Assembly (NCBI RefSeq): GCF_041206865.1
Contig: NZ_JBGEDP010000001.1
Span: forward strand, 744,001-808,000
DNA: 64,000 nt
Direction of reading: 5' to 3'
From: Mycobacterium sp. HUMS_12744610
GTDB taxonomy: Bacteria > Actinomycetota > Actinomycetes > Mycobacteriales > Mycobacteriaceae
The notes beneath the pieces were generated by a model. The model did not search any database, had not been told where the DNA came from, and was given only the letters and a program-made list of their open reading frames with translations. Every line of letters starts with the position of its first letter. The stretch's first letter is position 1. Shown piece after piece: positions 1 to 10,413 of this stretch. The position numbers and the translations under genes were made by a program.

Positions 1-142
1 CGGTGCGGTCGACCCCGGCTGATAGTGCGAGGGTCTTGATATCGCAGTTGCCGCCGGGTGAGATCTCGCCGCGCAGAAGCCGGTCCATGGCGGCGCGGAT
101 GCGGTTCTCGTTGTGGATGCGTTGGGCGGCAGTGATTCTCAT
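1..142 (-). CDS. GinD-like small helper of a recombinase operon (partial)
   Basis: The minus strand reads MRITAAQRIHNENRIRAAMD and stays open to the window edge, so the C-terminus is missing. The ATG overlaps the TGA of the preceding recombinase gene (ATGA), which implies translational coupling as the fourth gene of the operon 5550 to 1. Small proteins in this position are known as TnpC/DUF6262 in Tn554-like units and as GinD in GInt islands. The visible part is basic and helical, as expected of such a DNA-binding helper. Family assignment rests on position and N-terminal character only, because about 47 residues are visible. Confidence 0.55.
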   Translation of the reverse strand, partial: MRITAAQRIHNENRIRAAMDRLLRGEISPGGNCDIKTLALSAGVDRT

Positions 143-2336
143 GCCTGTTCCTCGGGTGCGCTGGTTCCTGTGGCAGTGTCGATGCTGGTGATGACCTGGA
201 CGGCGCGGTCGTAGTCGGCCTGCAGACGAGCGCGTTCGGCGGTTCGGGTTTTGCCGAGTTGGCCGAGGAAGGTTTTGGTGCGTTCGGCGTGCTCGGCCCA
301 GACGGGCCGGTGGTGCTGGTGGTGGGTGGCCTGCGGGCAGCGTGCGGAGTCACACATGCCGATCATCGGCCGGTCCGCGGTCAGGGTGCCTGCAAGTTTC
401 AGGCAGAGCGCGCGGGAGGGGTCGGTGAACCAGCAGTAGTTCGCTGGGCCGAGGTGCAGCGCCGTGGCGCGTTTGGACAGCAGGTTGAGGATGTCGCGGT
501 CGTTGCGCTGGATCTTCGGCGCCGCAGTGGCTTTGGTGTTCGGGTCGGTGTCGATGGTGGCGAAGAATTCGGTCAGGCTGCGGGCGCCGGGTCCGGCGGG
601 CAGGATGCCTTGCTGGTAGTTGCGGAACTCGGCCAGCACGAGCTTGAGTATGTGGTCGGCCTCGAGCTTGTTGACCTCGGCCAGCAACTCTGCTTGAGCG
701 CCGCCCGGTCGAGCCGCGTAGCCTTCCGTTGTCGCCGCGGCGATATGTTTGAGGTGCAGTTTTGCGGCGAGGACACCGCCAGGCCGGTAAGCCATCTCCA
801 GGGCAACCGTTCTTCTGAGCATACGCAGTGCTACTGGTTCGTCGGGGATCGGGACGAGTCCGAGACGGGCTCCGGCCGGGGAATTCACCCAGGCGCGGAA
901 CCAGAGGTAGCGGACTCGGAAGCTGAACCGGGACAGCAGGAGAACACCGTCACGCGGGTCGTCGTGGAGCTGCTCGATGAGTTCGATCGCGCGGTGGACC
1001 GGTTCGATGACGACCCATTCGTCGTCGGTGCCGCCGAGGCCCTGACCTTTGATGATTTTGCTGGCGATGCGATAGCACTTCAGGCCGGAGATCGGTTCCT
1101 CGACCGGCAGCCGACCCGCAGTTCCATCAGCTCACTGGCCCGCATTCCGGACGCGCCAGCCAGGACAACGATCGCTGCGGTGCGGGCGATGCCGACCATG
1201 GCGACCGCTTCGGACCGGTGCACTGGCAGTGTCCAAGGCAGCAAGGTCGCACCATCGGCGGCCGGGACTTCGGCGGCGTTGCGGCCGAAGATCTTCTCGA
1301 CTCCGACGGTGTTGAGGGTGTCGATCAGCGGTTTGCGCAGTGTGGGCATCCATTTCGCCCAGAACTGGACGTATCCGGCCTGCCGCGCCAGGGTCCCGGT
1401 GGAGACCGGCAGCAGCGGGTCGTTCGCGTCCCAGCCAGCCTTGAGTCTGCGGTTGACGTCGTGTTCTTCGAGCATCGGCAGCGGTGTGTCGGTCGCCCTG
1501 TGGTCGGCCAGCAGCATCGTGATGTCGCTGACCATCGCCGGGGAGCCGTGACGAAGCCCGGGGGCTCCGGTAGCCCAGACACGGTCGATCTTGCGGATCT
1601 GCTCGTTCAGCTCGACAACGTGCGGGCCGAGGATCTGCACCAGGTGCAGGGCCGCGGCCAGCATCGGCTGCAGCACTTCGGCAGGAACGGCAGGTGTCTT
1701 GTTTCCGTCGCGACCAGAAGGCATTTCGGCGACCGCGGATGCTGTTGCGCCGCCCCAGGGGCGCAGATCGGCCGGAACCCGGTCGGCGGTGAACAGGTCA
1801 CGGTAGTCGACCAGATCGACGATCATCTGCGCGGCTGCGCGCCGGACGCCTGGGCTCTGCTCGCCAACGATGACGCCGTCGGGGTCGATCACGTAGCGTC
1901 GGAACGCCAGGTATTCCTCGCAGAGGTGGGTGTCGAGCTCGGTGAGGGCAGTGATGCCCCGCTGATCGAGCCAGCCGAAGAACTTGCCGGCCTCGTAGAG
2001 GCGGCTGTAGCAGCTGGTCAGATGCAGTGGGGTGCGGTAGGCGCGTGGCAGACGGACCACGGCATTGTGATTCGGGGCCAGCAGCGCCAGGATCAGCTCC
2101 TTGGCGACCAGCCGCCAGCGGGTGTCGGTGATGGTGGTGAAGTCGAATCGGCGTCGGTAAAGGGCCATTTGGACCGGGAGCCCGACCACGTCGGTGAAAT
2201 CCCACAGGTCGTCGTCGAATACCGGTCGTGGCGTGCCGCCCGGCAGCGTGAGCCCGGCGTCGCGGCAGATGTCCGCGCCGGTGAACGGCGACCGTGGTTG
2301 AACGCCGGGTGCTGCGGTCGCGATTGTGCTCGTCAT
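139..2336 (-). pseudogene. Third tyrosine recombinase of the trio (GinC-like), frameshifted
   Basis: Two reading frames together give one protein of about 732 residues. The first runs from the ATG at 2336, overlapping the previous stop as ATGA, to a stop at 1080. It contains the box I motif SGMRASELMELRVG with the catalytic Arg. Near 1095 the frame must shift by one base; the other frame then continues without a break (EEPISGLKCYRIASKIIKGQ and onward) to the stop at 139. The C-terminal part has TTEGYAARPGG, which carries the likely nucleophilic Tyr in large actinobacterial integrases of this type. The first frame would stop right after box I, so no active recombinase is expected unless the shift is a sequencing error or is bypassed. 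Confidence 0.75.
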
Positions 2337-4060
2337 GCGGTGCGTTCCTCTGGGCGCAAGGGGATTTCGTCGTCGCTGTCGGTGACGCGTGCGGCTGCGA
2401 CAGCGAGTTCGGCGGGGTCGAAGCGGTCGAGGATCTGGTCGATCCGGGCGGCGTAGGGGCCGAAGACGGTCATGAAGTGGGCGGCGGGCATCTGCTGCCA
2501 CTGGCGCGAGAAGAATGCCTTGAGCCGCAGCAGGTTCACTGCGTGCCGCGGAGCGAACACCGCCAGCGGGCAGAGCAGGCAGACCCAGGGACGTGCCGGG
2601 CATGGTTTGCCTGCCGGCCCGTGTAACCCGGCCAGCTGATCGGCGCAGGCTGCGGTGAACACATCCCGCGCGCCACCGACCAGCTCGGCGAGCACGCCTT
2701 CGTCGAGCTTCATCACCGCCAGCAGCTGCGGGTAACCCTCGGCGAGCGCCGCCGCGTCTTCCTCGGTGATCACGGCCGGAGGGTGCGCGCGGCGGAGGAT
2801 GTCGTGCTGGGCGTCGGCGATGATCGTCTCGACGGCGTGGCGTTGACCGGGAGTCGTCGCCGACAGGTAGTGGTCACCCTCGACCGCGGGCGTGTGGTTC
2901 GGGTCGATCGTGGCGCGCGCATTCCCGGTCCAGGACTTCTTGTCCCGCATCGCGTGATGGGTGGTGCGGATGCGGGACCGGTGCAGTTTCATCGGCTGAC
3001 CGTCGTCGCCGACGATGCCATGGCGGCGCATCCACCGGCCAATCGCGGACCGGTTCACGTCATCGAGGCGGCGGGAGTAGCCGGGCTGGCTCATCCCCAA
3101 CCACAGCGTGGTGCGCTCGTCCGGCGGCACGAAGCTGCGCAACAGCGCCGAGTGCGCCAGCCACTGCTCGAGCAACCGCACCGCCGGCCGCGGCAACGTC
3201 GCGCTCTCGGCGGCGGTGCGCCGTTTGATATAGGACAGCAGAACAGTCGAATCCCCGGCCCAGTCGATGTCCCCGATGTCCAAGTCGGCGATGCCGTCGG
3301 GGACGATGCCGGAATAGATCCCGAACAGCAGCCGGTAGGCGATCACGACCTCGAGATGCGGGAACATCGCCAGCGCAGCCTCGTGGAAGACAGCGATGAC
3401 TCCTCGATGACGGAAAACGTTGATGGACATGCCAATTTCCTCAGCAGCTTCGCTGCTGCCAAGCGGGCCGAGTGTCGACAACAGCCAGCAGAAGTTCTGA
3501 TGAGTCCACGCACCCGTGCCCGGATGCCGCCCTCCGGCGGCGGACGCCAGCGCGCGCCGATGTGCCGCGTAGGAGTCGTCGACCTGCTGTCGGCAGGCCA
3601 TGGTCAGCCGCTGCCATGCGCCCTCGGAATAGGGCGGCAACGGGCGCCGATTGCGCTGAATGTTGAAGTGCCGCCCTGCGGCCAGCTCCAGCACCCCCTC
3701 GCCGAGACGGCCGCCGGATCGCGCATAACCTTCCACCAAGTACCGAGTCAGCGCCTCCAGCCAGTTCGGGCCCGCCATCCAGAACTGCGCCAGCTGTCCG
3801 CGCCGCAGATCGCCGACACCGCCGGTGAAACCCTGATCAGAAAGTGTTCGCACCATCCTGTGCAACCCACGCACGTACTGGTCGACGGTGCCAGCAGTAT
3901 CGACGCTGCCGTGAGGATGGATCAGCTCCACCAACCCGGTGGCCAGATCACGCACCAACCCGGGGTTCGGCAACCCCGTGAGATCGAATGCAGCTCTGCT
4001 GCCGTCGCTGAACACGCAGGCCAAACGCAGCGGATCATCGAGCACCGTCGTCGGCATCAC
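2333..4060 (-). CDS. Second tyrosine recombinase-like protein of the trio (GinB-like)
   Basis: This is a 575-residue protein whose start overlaps the stop of the upstream recombinase by 4 bases and whose stop overlaps the next ATG, so the three genes form one tightly coupled operon. It has a recombinase-like layout but weak catalytic motifs. SRIRTTHHAMR resembles box II, and EGDHYLSATTPGQ may carry the tyrosine. The usual box I Arg is replaced by GIYSGIVPDG. A Cys-bearing tail (CPARPWVCLLCPLAVF) is typical of the large members of such trios. In three-recombinase modules the middle protein often acts with its partners rather than alone. The assignment rests on context plus partial motifs. Confidence 0.7.
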   Translation of the reverse strand: MMPTTVLDDPLRLACVFSDGSRAAFDLTGLPNPGLVRDLATGLVELIHPHGSVDTAGTVDQYVRGLHRMVRTLSDQGFTGGVGDLRRGQLAQFWMAGPNWLEALTRYLVEGYARSGGRLGEGVLELAAGRHFNIQRNRRPLPPYSEGAWQRLTMACRQQVDDSYAAHRRALASAAGGRHPGTGAWTHQNFCWLLSTLGPLGSSEAAEEIGMSINVFRHRGVIAVFHEAALAMFPHLEVVIAYRLLFGIYSGIVPDGIADLDIGDIDWAGDSTVLLSYIKRRTAAESATLPRPAVRLLEQWLAHSALLRSFVPPDERTTLWLGMSQPGYSRRLDDVNRSAIGRWMRRHGIVGDDGQPMKLHRSRIRTTHHAMRDKKSWTGNARATIDPNHTPAVEGDHYLSATTPGQRHAVETIIADAQHDILRRAHPPAVITEEDAAALAEGYPQLLAVMKLDEGVLAELVGGARDVFTAACADQLAGLHGPAGKPCPARPWVCLLCPLAVFAPRHAVNLLRLKAFFSRQWQQMPAAHFMTVFGPYAARIDQILDRFDPAELAVAAARVTDSDDEIPLRPEERTA

Positions 4061-5550
4061 AGCTCCTCTTCGGTGTCGTCGTCGAACTCGGCGTCGGCTT
4101 CCCGCTGTGCGGCGGTATCCTCGGTGAGTCCCGCTGCGGCTCCGGCGGTTTCGTAGGCTTGCCGGTAAATCCGCGTCGTATCAAGACGTTTCAGGTATTT
4201 CTCGGTCGTCAGAACCGTGGAATGCCCGAGCAAATCGCGCAGCACCAGCAGCGGGTCGGCCTTGGTCAGGTAGAACACCAGCGCTGCGTCGGCGTCGGTG
4301 TCGCATACCAGCTTCGCTGCCTGTCGGTAATAGCCGGTCACCAGATATTCCAGCGTCTGCATCGAGAACGAGTGGCGGAGTCGGTGCGGGTGGACGTGCG
4401 GGAACCGTGGTTCGAACCGTGCGCGGATCCGGTCGGAGGTGCGTTCGAACACCGTCGCCCACGCCGTGAACGGGCCACCATCACCCTTCACCGCTAGCAG
4501 GCACGACCCGCCCTCGGGTGCCACCAGCCGCCGTCGCTCGGCCGGGGTGAGCGACTCCCAGGACCGGCGGACGCCGTTGATCCGGCCGCCACGGGCGTCC
4601 GGTTCGGTGACCTGCAGCGGTTCGCCCCGGCGTCGTGGTGGCCGCCAGGCCGATCCGTCGGTGACGGCAGCGCGGTCGAGCTGCAGGTAGTCGTGCAGCC
4701 CGGCCAAGGCGTCGTAGGAGATCCAGGTGGTTCTGAACTTGCGGCCCTTGGTGATTCCCGCAGGCACCGGAAACGGGATCGGGATCACCGTCGGCGCCGG
4801 CGGCAGAGCCGGGATTTCCCACGGCAGCAGATGTGTGAACTCGCCCAGCCGCAACCCGGTCGCCAGCGCGAGGTCCCCGATCGCGGCGTTGCGGGTCATC
4901 TCCCGGCCCGCGAACCCGGTGTCGCGGGTGCCATCCGGCGCCAAACCGCGCAACCCCTTCCGGAACAGGTCGGTGAAGTCCGGCTCCAAATACTTGATGG
5001 TCACATGCGGTTTCGGGGTGCGGCGCACCGCCAAGTTCACCCGGACATCGCGGCCGGTGCCGGCGAAGACCGCTCGCGCGGATCGGTAGGTGAACGGCTC
5101 CGCCTCGGCGTATCCCTCGTCCATCGCCCACCGGTAGAACAGCGACAGGATGCTCATGTGCTGCGCCCACGTGGTCGCCGCGAATCTCGCCCGGATTGCT
5201 CCGGCGGCGCGGTGCTCGGCGTATCGGCTCAGCCCTGCCTTGAGCCGGTCTCGCGAATCGAACAGGCCCACACCGTGTTCGGCGAGGAATTCCGTCCATT
5301 CCTTGACCGCCCGCGCGTAGTTCTCCCACGAACTCGGCGCCGGAGCCCCGCTGGCCGGAAGCAGCCGCAACCACCGATTGATCACCGTCGTCGGCCGCGG
5401 CACGGCCGGGCCGTCCTCGAACAGCAAGTCGTCATCGATCAGCACCGGCATCCCCTCTGGGATCACCGGCCGGTGCTCGACACCCCAGGACTGCCAGCCC
5501 TGCGACGAGAAAAAGCTCAAGATCACGACTGGAGACCATACAAACACCAC
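4057..5550 (-). CDS. First tyrosine recombinase of the trio (GinA-like integrase)
   Basis: A 497-residue site-specific recombinase with a complete set of catalytic motifs. Box I is ATGLRLGEF (Arg234). Box II is HPHRLRHSF (around residues 387-395). LLGHSTVLTTEKYL carries the nucleophilic Tyr452. An N-terminal SAM-like core-binding region (roughly 70-150) precedes the catalytic half. The start is uncertain: GTG at 5550 is the longest option, and GTG 5526 or ATG 5451 are also possible. It leads the operon with ginB-, ginC- and ginD-like genes downstream, the layout known from GInt genomic islands. It begins only about 65 bp after the broken end of another recombinase gene at 5616. Confidence 0.8.
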   Translation of the reverse strand: MVFVWSPVVILSFFSSQGWQSWGVEHRPVIPEGMPVLIDDDLLFEDGPAVPRPTTVINRWLRLLPASGAPAPSSWENYARAVKEWTEFLAEHGVGLFDSRDRLKAGLSRYAEHRAAGAIRARFAATTWAQHMSILSLFYRWAMDEGYAEAEPFTYRSARAVFAGTGRDVRVNLAVRRTPKPHVTIKYLEPDFTDLFRKGLRGLAPDGTRDTGFAGREMTRNAAIGDLALATGLRLGEFTHLLPWEIPALPPAPTVIPIPFPVPAGITKGRKFRTTWISYDALAGLHDYLQLDRAAVTDGSAWRPPRRRGEPLQVTEPDARGGRINGVRRSWESLTPAERRRLVAPEGGSCLLAVKGDGGPFTAWATVFERTSDRIRARFEPRFPHVHPHRLRHSFSMQTLEYLVTGYYRQAAKLVCDTDADAALVFYLTKADPLLVLRDLLGHSTVLTTEKYLKRLDTTRIYRQAYETAGAAAGLTEDTAAQREADAEFDDDTEEEL

Positions 5551-5615
5551 ACGGCCTCACCAAAGCAGAAACGCCGAGCACGCCCGGGCCTTTCAGGCCA
5601 ATCGCAACACGGGAA

Positions 5616-7465
5616 CTAAGCGGGGACAATGTGCCGGTAGGCGTAGGGCACGATCTTGGTCATGTCAAACTCGACTCCATCGCGGGTGCGCAGTGTCGGC
5701 AGGTCGGCCACCCAGTCGCGGTGGCGCGCCTGCAGGGTGGTTCTGCTGATTGCCTTGTGCCCGTCGGGATTTCGATAGGGCGTGGGCAGCAGCTTCAGCT
5801 TCGCGGCCAGGGTGTGGGGGAAGCGTTGACGGATTCGTTGTTGTTGGCCGGTGATCACCGCGGCGGTGGCCGTGCTGATCGGCAGCCGTCGGCCGAGCCG
5901 GTTGGCTTTGATGTTGTCGTAGACCAGTACGTCGCCGCCGTCTTTGTCGCGGGCCAGGCAATCCAGCGGCAGATTGAGGATGTCCTCGGGGCGGCGGCCG
6001 GTGTCGATGCCGATCTGGGTGGCGACCCTGACCTCGACGGGTTCGAGGGAGTCGAGGTTGGCGCACAGGACGGCCATGATCTCCGGTGGCAGGCATCGGC
6101 CGGGCTCGCCGCGTTCGGGGTCGGCGGGGATGTCGGCGCGTTCGATGGCGCAGTCGCCGGGCAACCCGGCCGCCGGCCGTCCGGTTCTCGTCAGCCCCAG
6201 GGATCGGATCCCGGCCAACACCTGCCGCATGTCACGGCAGATCATGTTGCGGCGGTAGCGACCGATCTGGCCGGTGAACTCCAGATGGCCGAGCCGGTTG
6301 AGGAATCCCTCCAAGTCGGTCCGGCCCAGCGCGGTCGGGTCAAGCCCGTGATCGGGTCGGCGATGCAAGTGCTCGGACAGCAGCCCGATGCTGTTGATCT
6401 TGCCGCGAACGCGAGAGGCGCCGCTGCCGCGGTGCTGGGGCAGTTGCTCGGCAGCCCACCGCTTCGCGGCCCCGGCCAGCCAGGGCTGGGTGATCTTGGT
6501 GAACGACAGCGTGCCGGGGTACCGAAGATCGCCAGATCCCAGCGGTCCTTATCCTGCTCGACACCCGGATCGGCCAACACGCGGCGGGCGTCGCGGGCGA
6601 ACGAGGCCAGCACCGAGCGTGCACGCTTGCCGGGAGCCAGGCCCGGATCGCAGTCGTGGATCGAGCCGACCTGGTGGCGACGCAGCGTGTCGCAGACCGC
6701 TCGCAGCACAACGTCGGTGAGCCGCAAGCCATCCCTAACACGGGTCTGCAAGCCCGTCAGCACTTCCACAACTACCAGGGAAGGCAGCGCCCGCAGGTTG
6801 ACCTGCCCCGGCTCGGCCACGCCCGATTCCCGGACCCGCCACCACTGTTCATCGAGTTCGGCATGCTCTTGCTGGTCCACGCTCCATCGCTGATAGTGGG
6901 TCGTGCAGTAGCCGATCGCGCCGTCGGCCGTGCGGGTGCACGCCGGCACCAGGCATGCCGGCAGCGGCGGCCTTGGCCGCACTCGCGGATCGCTCACGAA
7001 CTGTTCCAGCGAGATCGGGATGCGCCTGCCCCGGAACTGTTGGGCGTGCGGTTCACACATCACCGCGTCCCGCACCGTCGGCGTGCACCGGCACTGCGGG
7101 ACGGCGCAGCGTTCCGCGGGAACCGGTGCGGCGGGCAGGCTTTCGGCAGCGGCGATGTCCTCGACGCTCATGCCCATGCCGGTCAGCCTGGTGAAACATC
7201 GGTGGCAGATCTCGGGGGCGTCGTTGTGGACGGTTCCGACGCATCGTTCCACCCGGCACACCTTCCGGCCGAGCAGCCGATGCTGCGCGGGCAAGTACAG
7301 CACCCGGGTCACCGGATCCCATCCGGCCTCGTCAAGCAGTCCTTGGTCCAGCGCCCTGGCCAGGTGCGTGGCCGCGCCACTCAGGGCGGCCCCGTCCAAC
7401 ACATGCGCGAACTTGCAGGATTCCTCATCGCCCGGGATCGTCCTGGCCGACGTCACGGCGGTCAC
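5616..7465 (-). pseudogene. TnpB-like large tyrosine recombinase, frameshifted and C-terminally truncated
   Basis: The N-terminal part (from 7465) carries three CxxxC...CxxH or CxxC units, such as CAVPQC...CEPH and CLVPACTRTADG...CTTH, as in the intact TnpB-like protein at 10410. Near 6517 one base is lost: FGTP should continue GTLSFTKITQPWLAG in the next frame, which then runs to 5616. The catalytic region includes DTGRRPEDILNLPLD (box I Arg) but ends abruptly at VPYAYRHIVPA, exactly where box II starts. The remaining box II, the Tyr and the Cys tail are gone, so the gene is dead. The abrupt end abuts the start of the GInt-like trio, suggesting a deletion at that junction. Confidence 0.8.
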
Positions 7466-8641
7466 CGGCTCGCTCCGGTCTGTTCGCGGGGGCTGGGCAC
7501 CGCGTCCACCGCGGCCCGCAGTCGAGATGCGTCCGGATGCAGGTAGATCTGGGACGAGGAGACAGCCGCGTGTCCGAGCAAATCAGCGACCACGTCGATA
7601 CCGGCCCCGGCGTCGACGACGTTGCTGCCGTAGGCGTGTCGCAGCTGGTGCGGGCGGACCGGGGTGTCCAATCCGGCCCGGCGGGAGACCGCTGCCATCA
7701 GCTCGCCGATCGCGTCGGGCCGCATCGGCGCGCCGACGCGGCCGCGGAACAGGTTGACGAACACGAAATCACTACCCGCCGCGGCCGGAACTCGCATGCG
7801 CTCGAACTCGTAGACGTCGAATGCTTGCACGACAAGGAAATCCAGCGGCACCACCCGCTGTCGGCGCGATTTGGCCCACGCCCCGTTCGGGTTGTCGTCT
7901 CGGCGCACCACATGCAGATGCGCCCGAGCGACCTCGCATCCCAACCGGCGCGAATCCACCAGCAGGTGCACATCACTGCGCCGCAGCCCGCACACCTCGC
8001 CCCGACGCAGCCCGCCCCTGGCCATCAGCAGCACGATCAGCTTGTCCCGCGTGGACCGGCAGGCCCGCAGCAGCGCGACGATCTGCTCATCGCTGGCCCG
8101 ATCGATCGTCGTTTCCGGTTCCCGCAACCGGTGCCGGGCCCGCATCCGCCATGCCAGGTGGCCATCGTCGTTGCGGGCTTCCGCCGGCAGGTCTCGGTCA
8201 TCGGCCACCTCGTACAGCATCGACACCAAACCCGCCGAGCCGTTGCCGGTCGCGACCGCGTGCACCACCATCCCCCGCACCGCGGTGAGCACCCCGTTGA
8301 TCCGCGATGGGCCCCGCGCCGGGGCGGCCCCCGGACCGGCCAACACCACTCCCGAAGCGACGTCATCGACGCCCGCTGGCCAGCGGTCCGGCATGGGCCA
8401 GCCACGTCATGAACAACGCGAACTGCTCGACACCGGCCTGCCAGGACCGGCCCGTCCTGGCGCACCAGCGCAGGAACAACGCGATCGCGTGTGCATACGC
8501 CTTCGTCGTGGATTCCGCGCCGTCGCGGCCGAACCGCTGATGCCGCAGATACTCATCGGCGATGCCGACTACCTGCAGATCCTCATCCAGCACCGTCCAA
8601 TACCGTTGCCCGGACGGCAAACTCACCGGAAACGCTCGCAT
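7462..8641 (-). pseudogene. TnpA-like tyrosine recombinase, frameshifted
   Basis: The first frame (from ATG 8641) gives MRAFPVSLPSGQRYWTVLDE and a core-binding domain, then stops at 8363. The second frame (open from 8394) continues to 7462 with all catalytic motifs: ARGGLRRGEVCGL (box I Arg), RPHQLRHAYGS (box II) and LLGHAAVSSSQIYLHPD (Tyr). The two overlap around 8363-8394, so one base change has split a gene of about 390 residues. Its end overlaps the next gene by 4 bases, giving a tnpA-tnpB-like pair. The third gene expected in Tn554-like units is absent, probably lost with the truncated tnpB end. Confidence 0.75.
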
Positions 8642-8769
8642 GGGCCCTCGCTTTCAAGTCGACAGTCAGAAACGACTACCAGCCACGAGCACCACACCCA
8701 CGGAGAAACGCCGCACCGCCCACCAGATCACCCACTACGAGCGACGTCATGCAACAGGTCGCAGACCCC
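8642..8769. other. Junction region without recognisable gene
   Basis: This short stretch lies between the start of the minus-strand TnpA-like gene and the first recognisable codons of a plus-strand integrase fragment. I see no coding signature. It presumably holds the minus-strand promoter and the breakpoint where the 5' half of the plus-strand integrase was lost. Confidence 0.4.
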
Positions 8770-9182
8770 CGGAGAAGGCTTGCGGCGCCAAGAGGCGGTG
8801 GGGCTAGACCTGGTGGATCTGAGATCGAATCCAAAGCTACCGTCCTACGGGCGTTTTGGCGGCGTATTCGTCCGATTCGGAAAAGCGTCCCGCGGTAGTT
8901 CGCCGAAGCGACGCGTCGTGCTGACGGTGCCGGAAATGGACTGGATTGTCCAGGTTTTCGAGTCCTACCTGGAGGAGGTTCGTCCATGCTTTCGAGCGGG
9001 CCGGCATCCGGCGTTATGGGTCACCGAACGTTGCGGCCGTCTCTCCAGACGCGCCGCGAACGAGGCCTTTGTGGCTGCGCGTGACGCCGCGGGGTTGCCG
9101 CAGGAGCTGGACCTGCATTCGCTGCGCCAGACCCTACGTCACACACCTGACCGAATTCGATTACCCGGAGCGCTTCGTGCAA
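8770..9182 (+). pseudogene. Integrase gene, left fragment, broken by a Tn554-like insertion
   Basis: Plus-strand codons read GLRRQEAVGLDLVDLRSNPK, then VFVRFGKASRGSSPKRRVVL and LPQELDLHSLR, a box I to box II segment of an XerC/D-like integrase. After LHSLR one base is out of frame, and the next frame gives YVTHLTEFDYPERFVQ. The similarity stops at FVQ (9182). The missing tail, HQVGHSYASTTSIYSHV, is found at 13195. The N-terminal half is absent. The gene was probably the first of an integrase/XRE/zinc-ribbon trio. The His of box II reads as Gln, a further sign of decay. Confidence 0.65.
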
Positions 9183-9303
9183 GTTCTCTCGAGCCCGCAC
9201 AGGGGTGTCCACGACGTGCAACACGCACGTGGCGTTGGCGGCGATCTTCGTGGCGGAGGTGGTTATCTGCAGCGGTCCATCACGCAGATTCCACGGAGGT
9301 TTG

Positions 9304-10413
9304 ATGCTTGTGCAACGGGTACTGATGCCCACTTCGTCGCTTGAATCCTGGACGGTCCTCGGCGACGGAGGCGGCTCGGTGGAGCCAATCGAGCGCTACC
9401 TGGCCTATCTGACCGACATCGAGCGGTCCCCGAACACGGTCAAGGCCTATGCGCACGACCTGAAGGACTGGTTCGTCTTCCTCGACGCTCGCAGCCTGAA
9501 CTGGCGCGAGGTCCGATTGGAGGATCTCGGGGAGTTCGTGTCCTGGCTGCGGCTGCCGCCGGCTGGCCGGGCTGGCGCAGTGGTGCTGTTGCCCTCGGCT
9601 GAGCATCACTGCTCTGCGGGAACCGTCAACCGGAAGCTGGCGGCGATCAGCGGCCTCTACACGTTTCACGCCCGGCACGGAGTCGACCTCGGCGACTTGG
9701 TCACTGAACTGCACCCAGGTCGGCGCCGGCGCTCGGGATGGAAGCCGTTCCTCTACCACCTGAGCAGCGGCCAGCCGGAGCGGCGGCGCACGATCAAGCT
9801 CCGGACCCCGCGTCAGCATCCGACCATTCTGACCGCCGGTCAGGTGCAGGCGATCCTAGATGCCTGCATCCACCTGCGGGATCGCTTGTTGTGGGCGTTG
9901 TTGTGGGACACAGGGATTCGGATTGGTGAAGCGCTAGGTCTGCGTCACGAGGACGTGGCCGCTGCCGAGGGTGAGTTGACGGTCGCGCCGCGATCCAACG
10001 ACAACAGGGCGCGCGCCAAGTCGGCGACACCGCGCACCATCCCGATCAGCCCGCAGCTCATCCGCCTCTACGCCGACTACCTGCACGACGAATACGGCGA
10101 TCTGGACTCCGACTACGTGTTCGTCAACCTCTGGGGCGAACCGTTCGGGCACCCGTGGGGCTATCCCGCGGTCTACGACCTGGTGTTGCGGCTGCGCCGG
10201 AGCACCGGCATCGACTTCGATCCCCACTGGTATCGGCACACCTACGCCACGCGTTTGCTCCGCCAGAACACCCCGATCGAGGTCGTCAGCACGCTGCTGG
10301 GGCACTCCTCGATCGCGACCACGATGGACATTTACGGGCATCTGTCCGTCGAGGACGCCCGCCGGGCTCTGGAGGCGGCCGGCTTCCTGACCGGGCAGGA
10401 GGTGCAGTGGTGA
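9304..10413 (+). CDS. TnpA-like tyrosine recombinase of the Tn554-like element
   Basis: A 369-residue recombinase with all catalytic boxes: DTGIRIGEALGL (Arg206), HWYRHTYATRLL (His308, Arg311), LLGHSSIATTMDIYGHL (His334, Tyr344). An N-terminal SAM-like domain (about 28-125) has the usual RSPNTVKAYAHDLKDW sequence. ATG 9304 was chosen because GGAGG lies 4 bases upstream; ATG 9325 is an in-frame alternative. It overlaps the next gene by 4 bases (GTGA). In Tn554-type elements TnpA cuts and rejoins the ends together with TnpB. The gene looks intact, unlike most recombinase genes around it. Confidence 0.85.
   Translation: MLVQRVLMPTSSLESWTVLGDGGGSVEPIERYLAYLTDIERSPNTVKAYAHDLKDWFVFLDARSLNWREVRLEDLGEFVSWLRLPPAGRAGAVVLLPSAEHHCSAGTVNRKLAAISGLYTFHARHGVDLGDLVTELHPGRRRRSGWKPFLYHLSSGQPERRRTIKLRTPRQHPTILTAGQVQAILDACIHLRDRLLWALLWDTGIRIGEALGLRHEDVAAAEGELTVAPRSNDNRARAKSATPRTIPISPQLIRLYADYLHDEYGDLDSDYVFVNLWGEPFGHPWGYPAVYDLVLRLRRSTGIDFDPHWYRHTYATRLLRQNTPIEVVSTLLGHSSIATTMDIYGHLSVEDARRALEAAGFLTGQEVQW

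Noticed and set aside
259..1551. Long plus-strand open frame over the recombinase genes
   Set aside because: Antisense shadow of the GinC-like gene in high-GC DNA; no domain, and the minus strand has clear recombinase motifs.
10155..10409. An upstream extension of TnpB
   Set aside because: It overlaps the catalytic end of tnpA in another frame; the GTG at 10410 fits the usual 4-base overlap.
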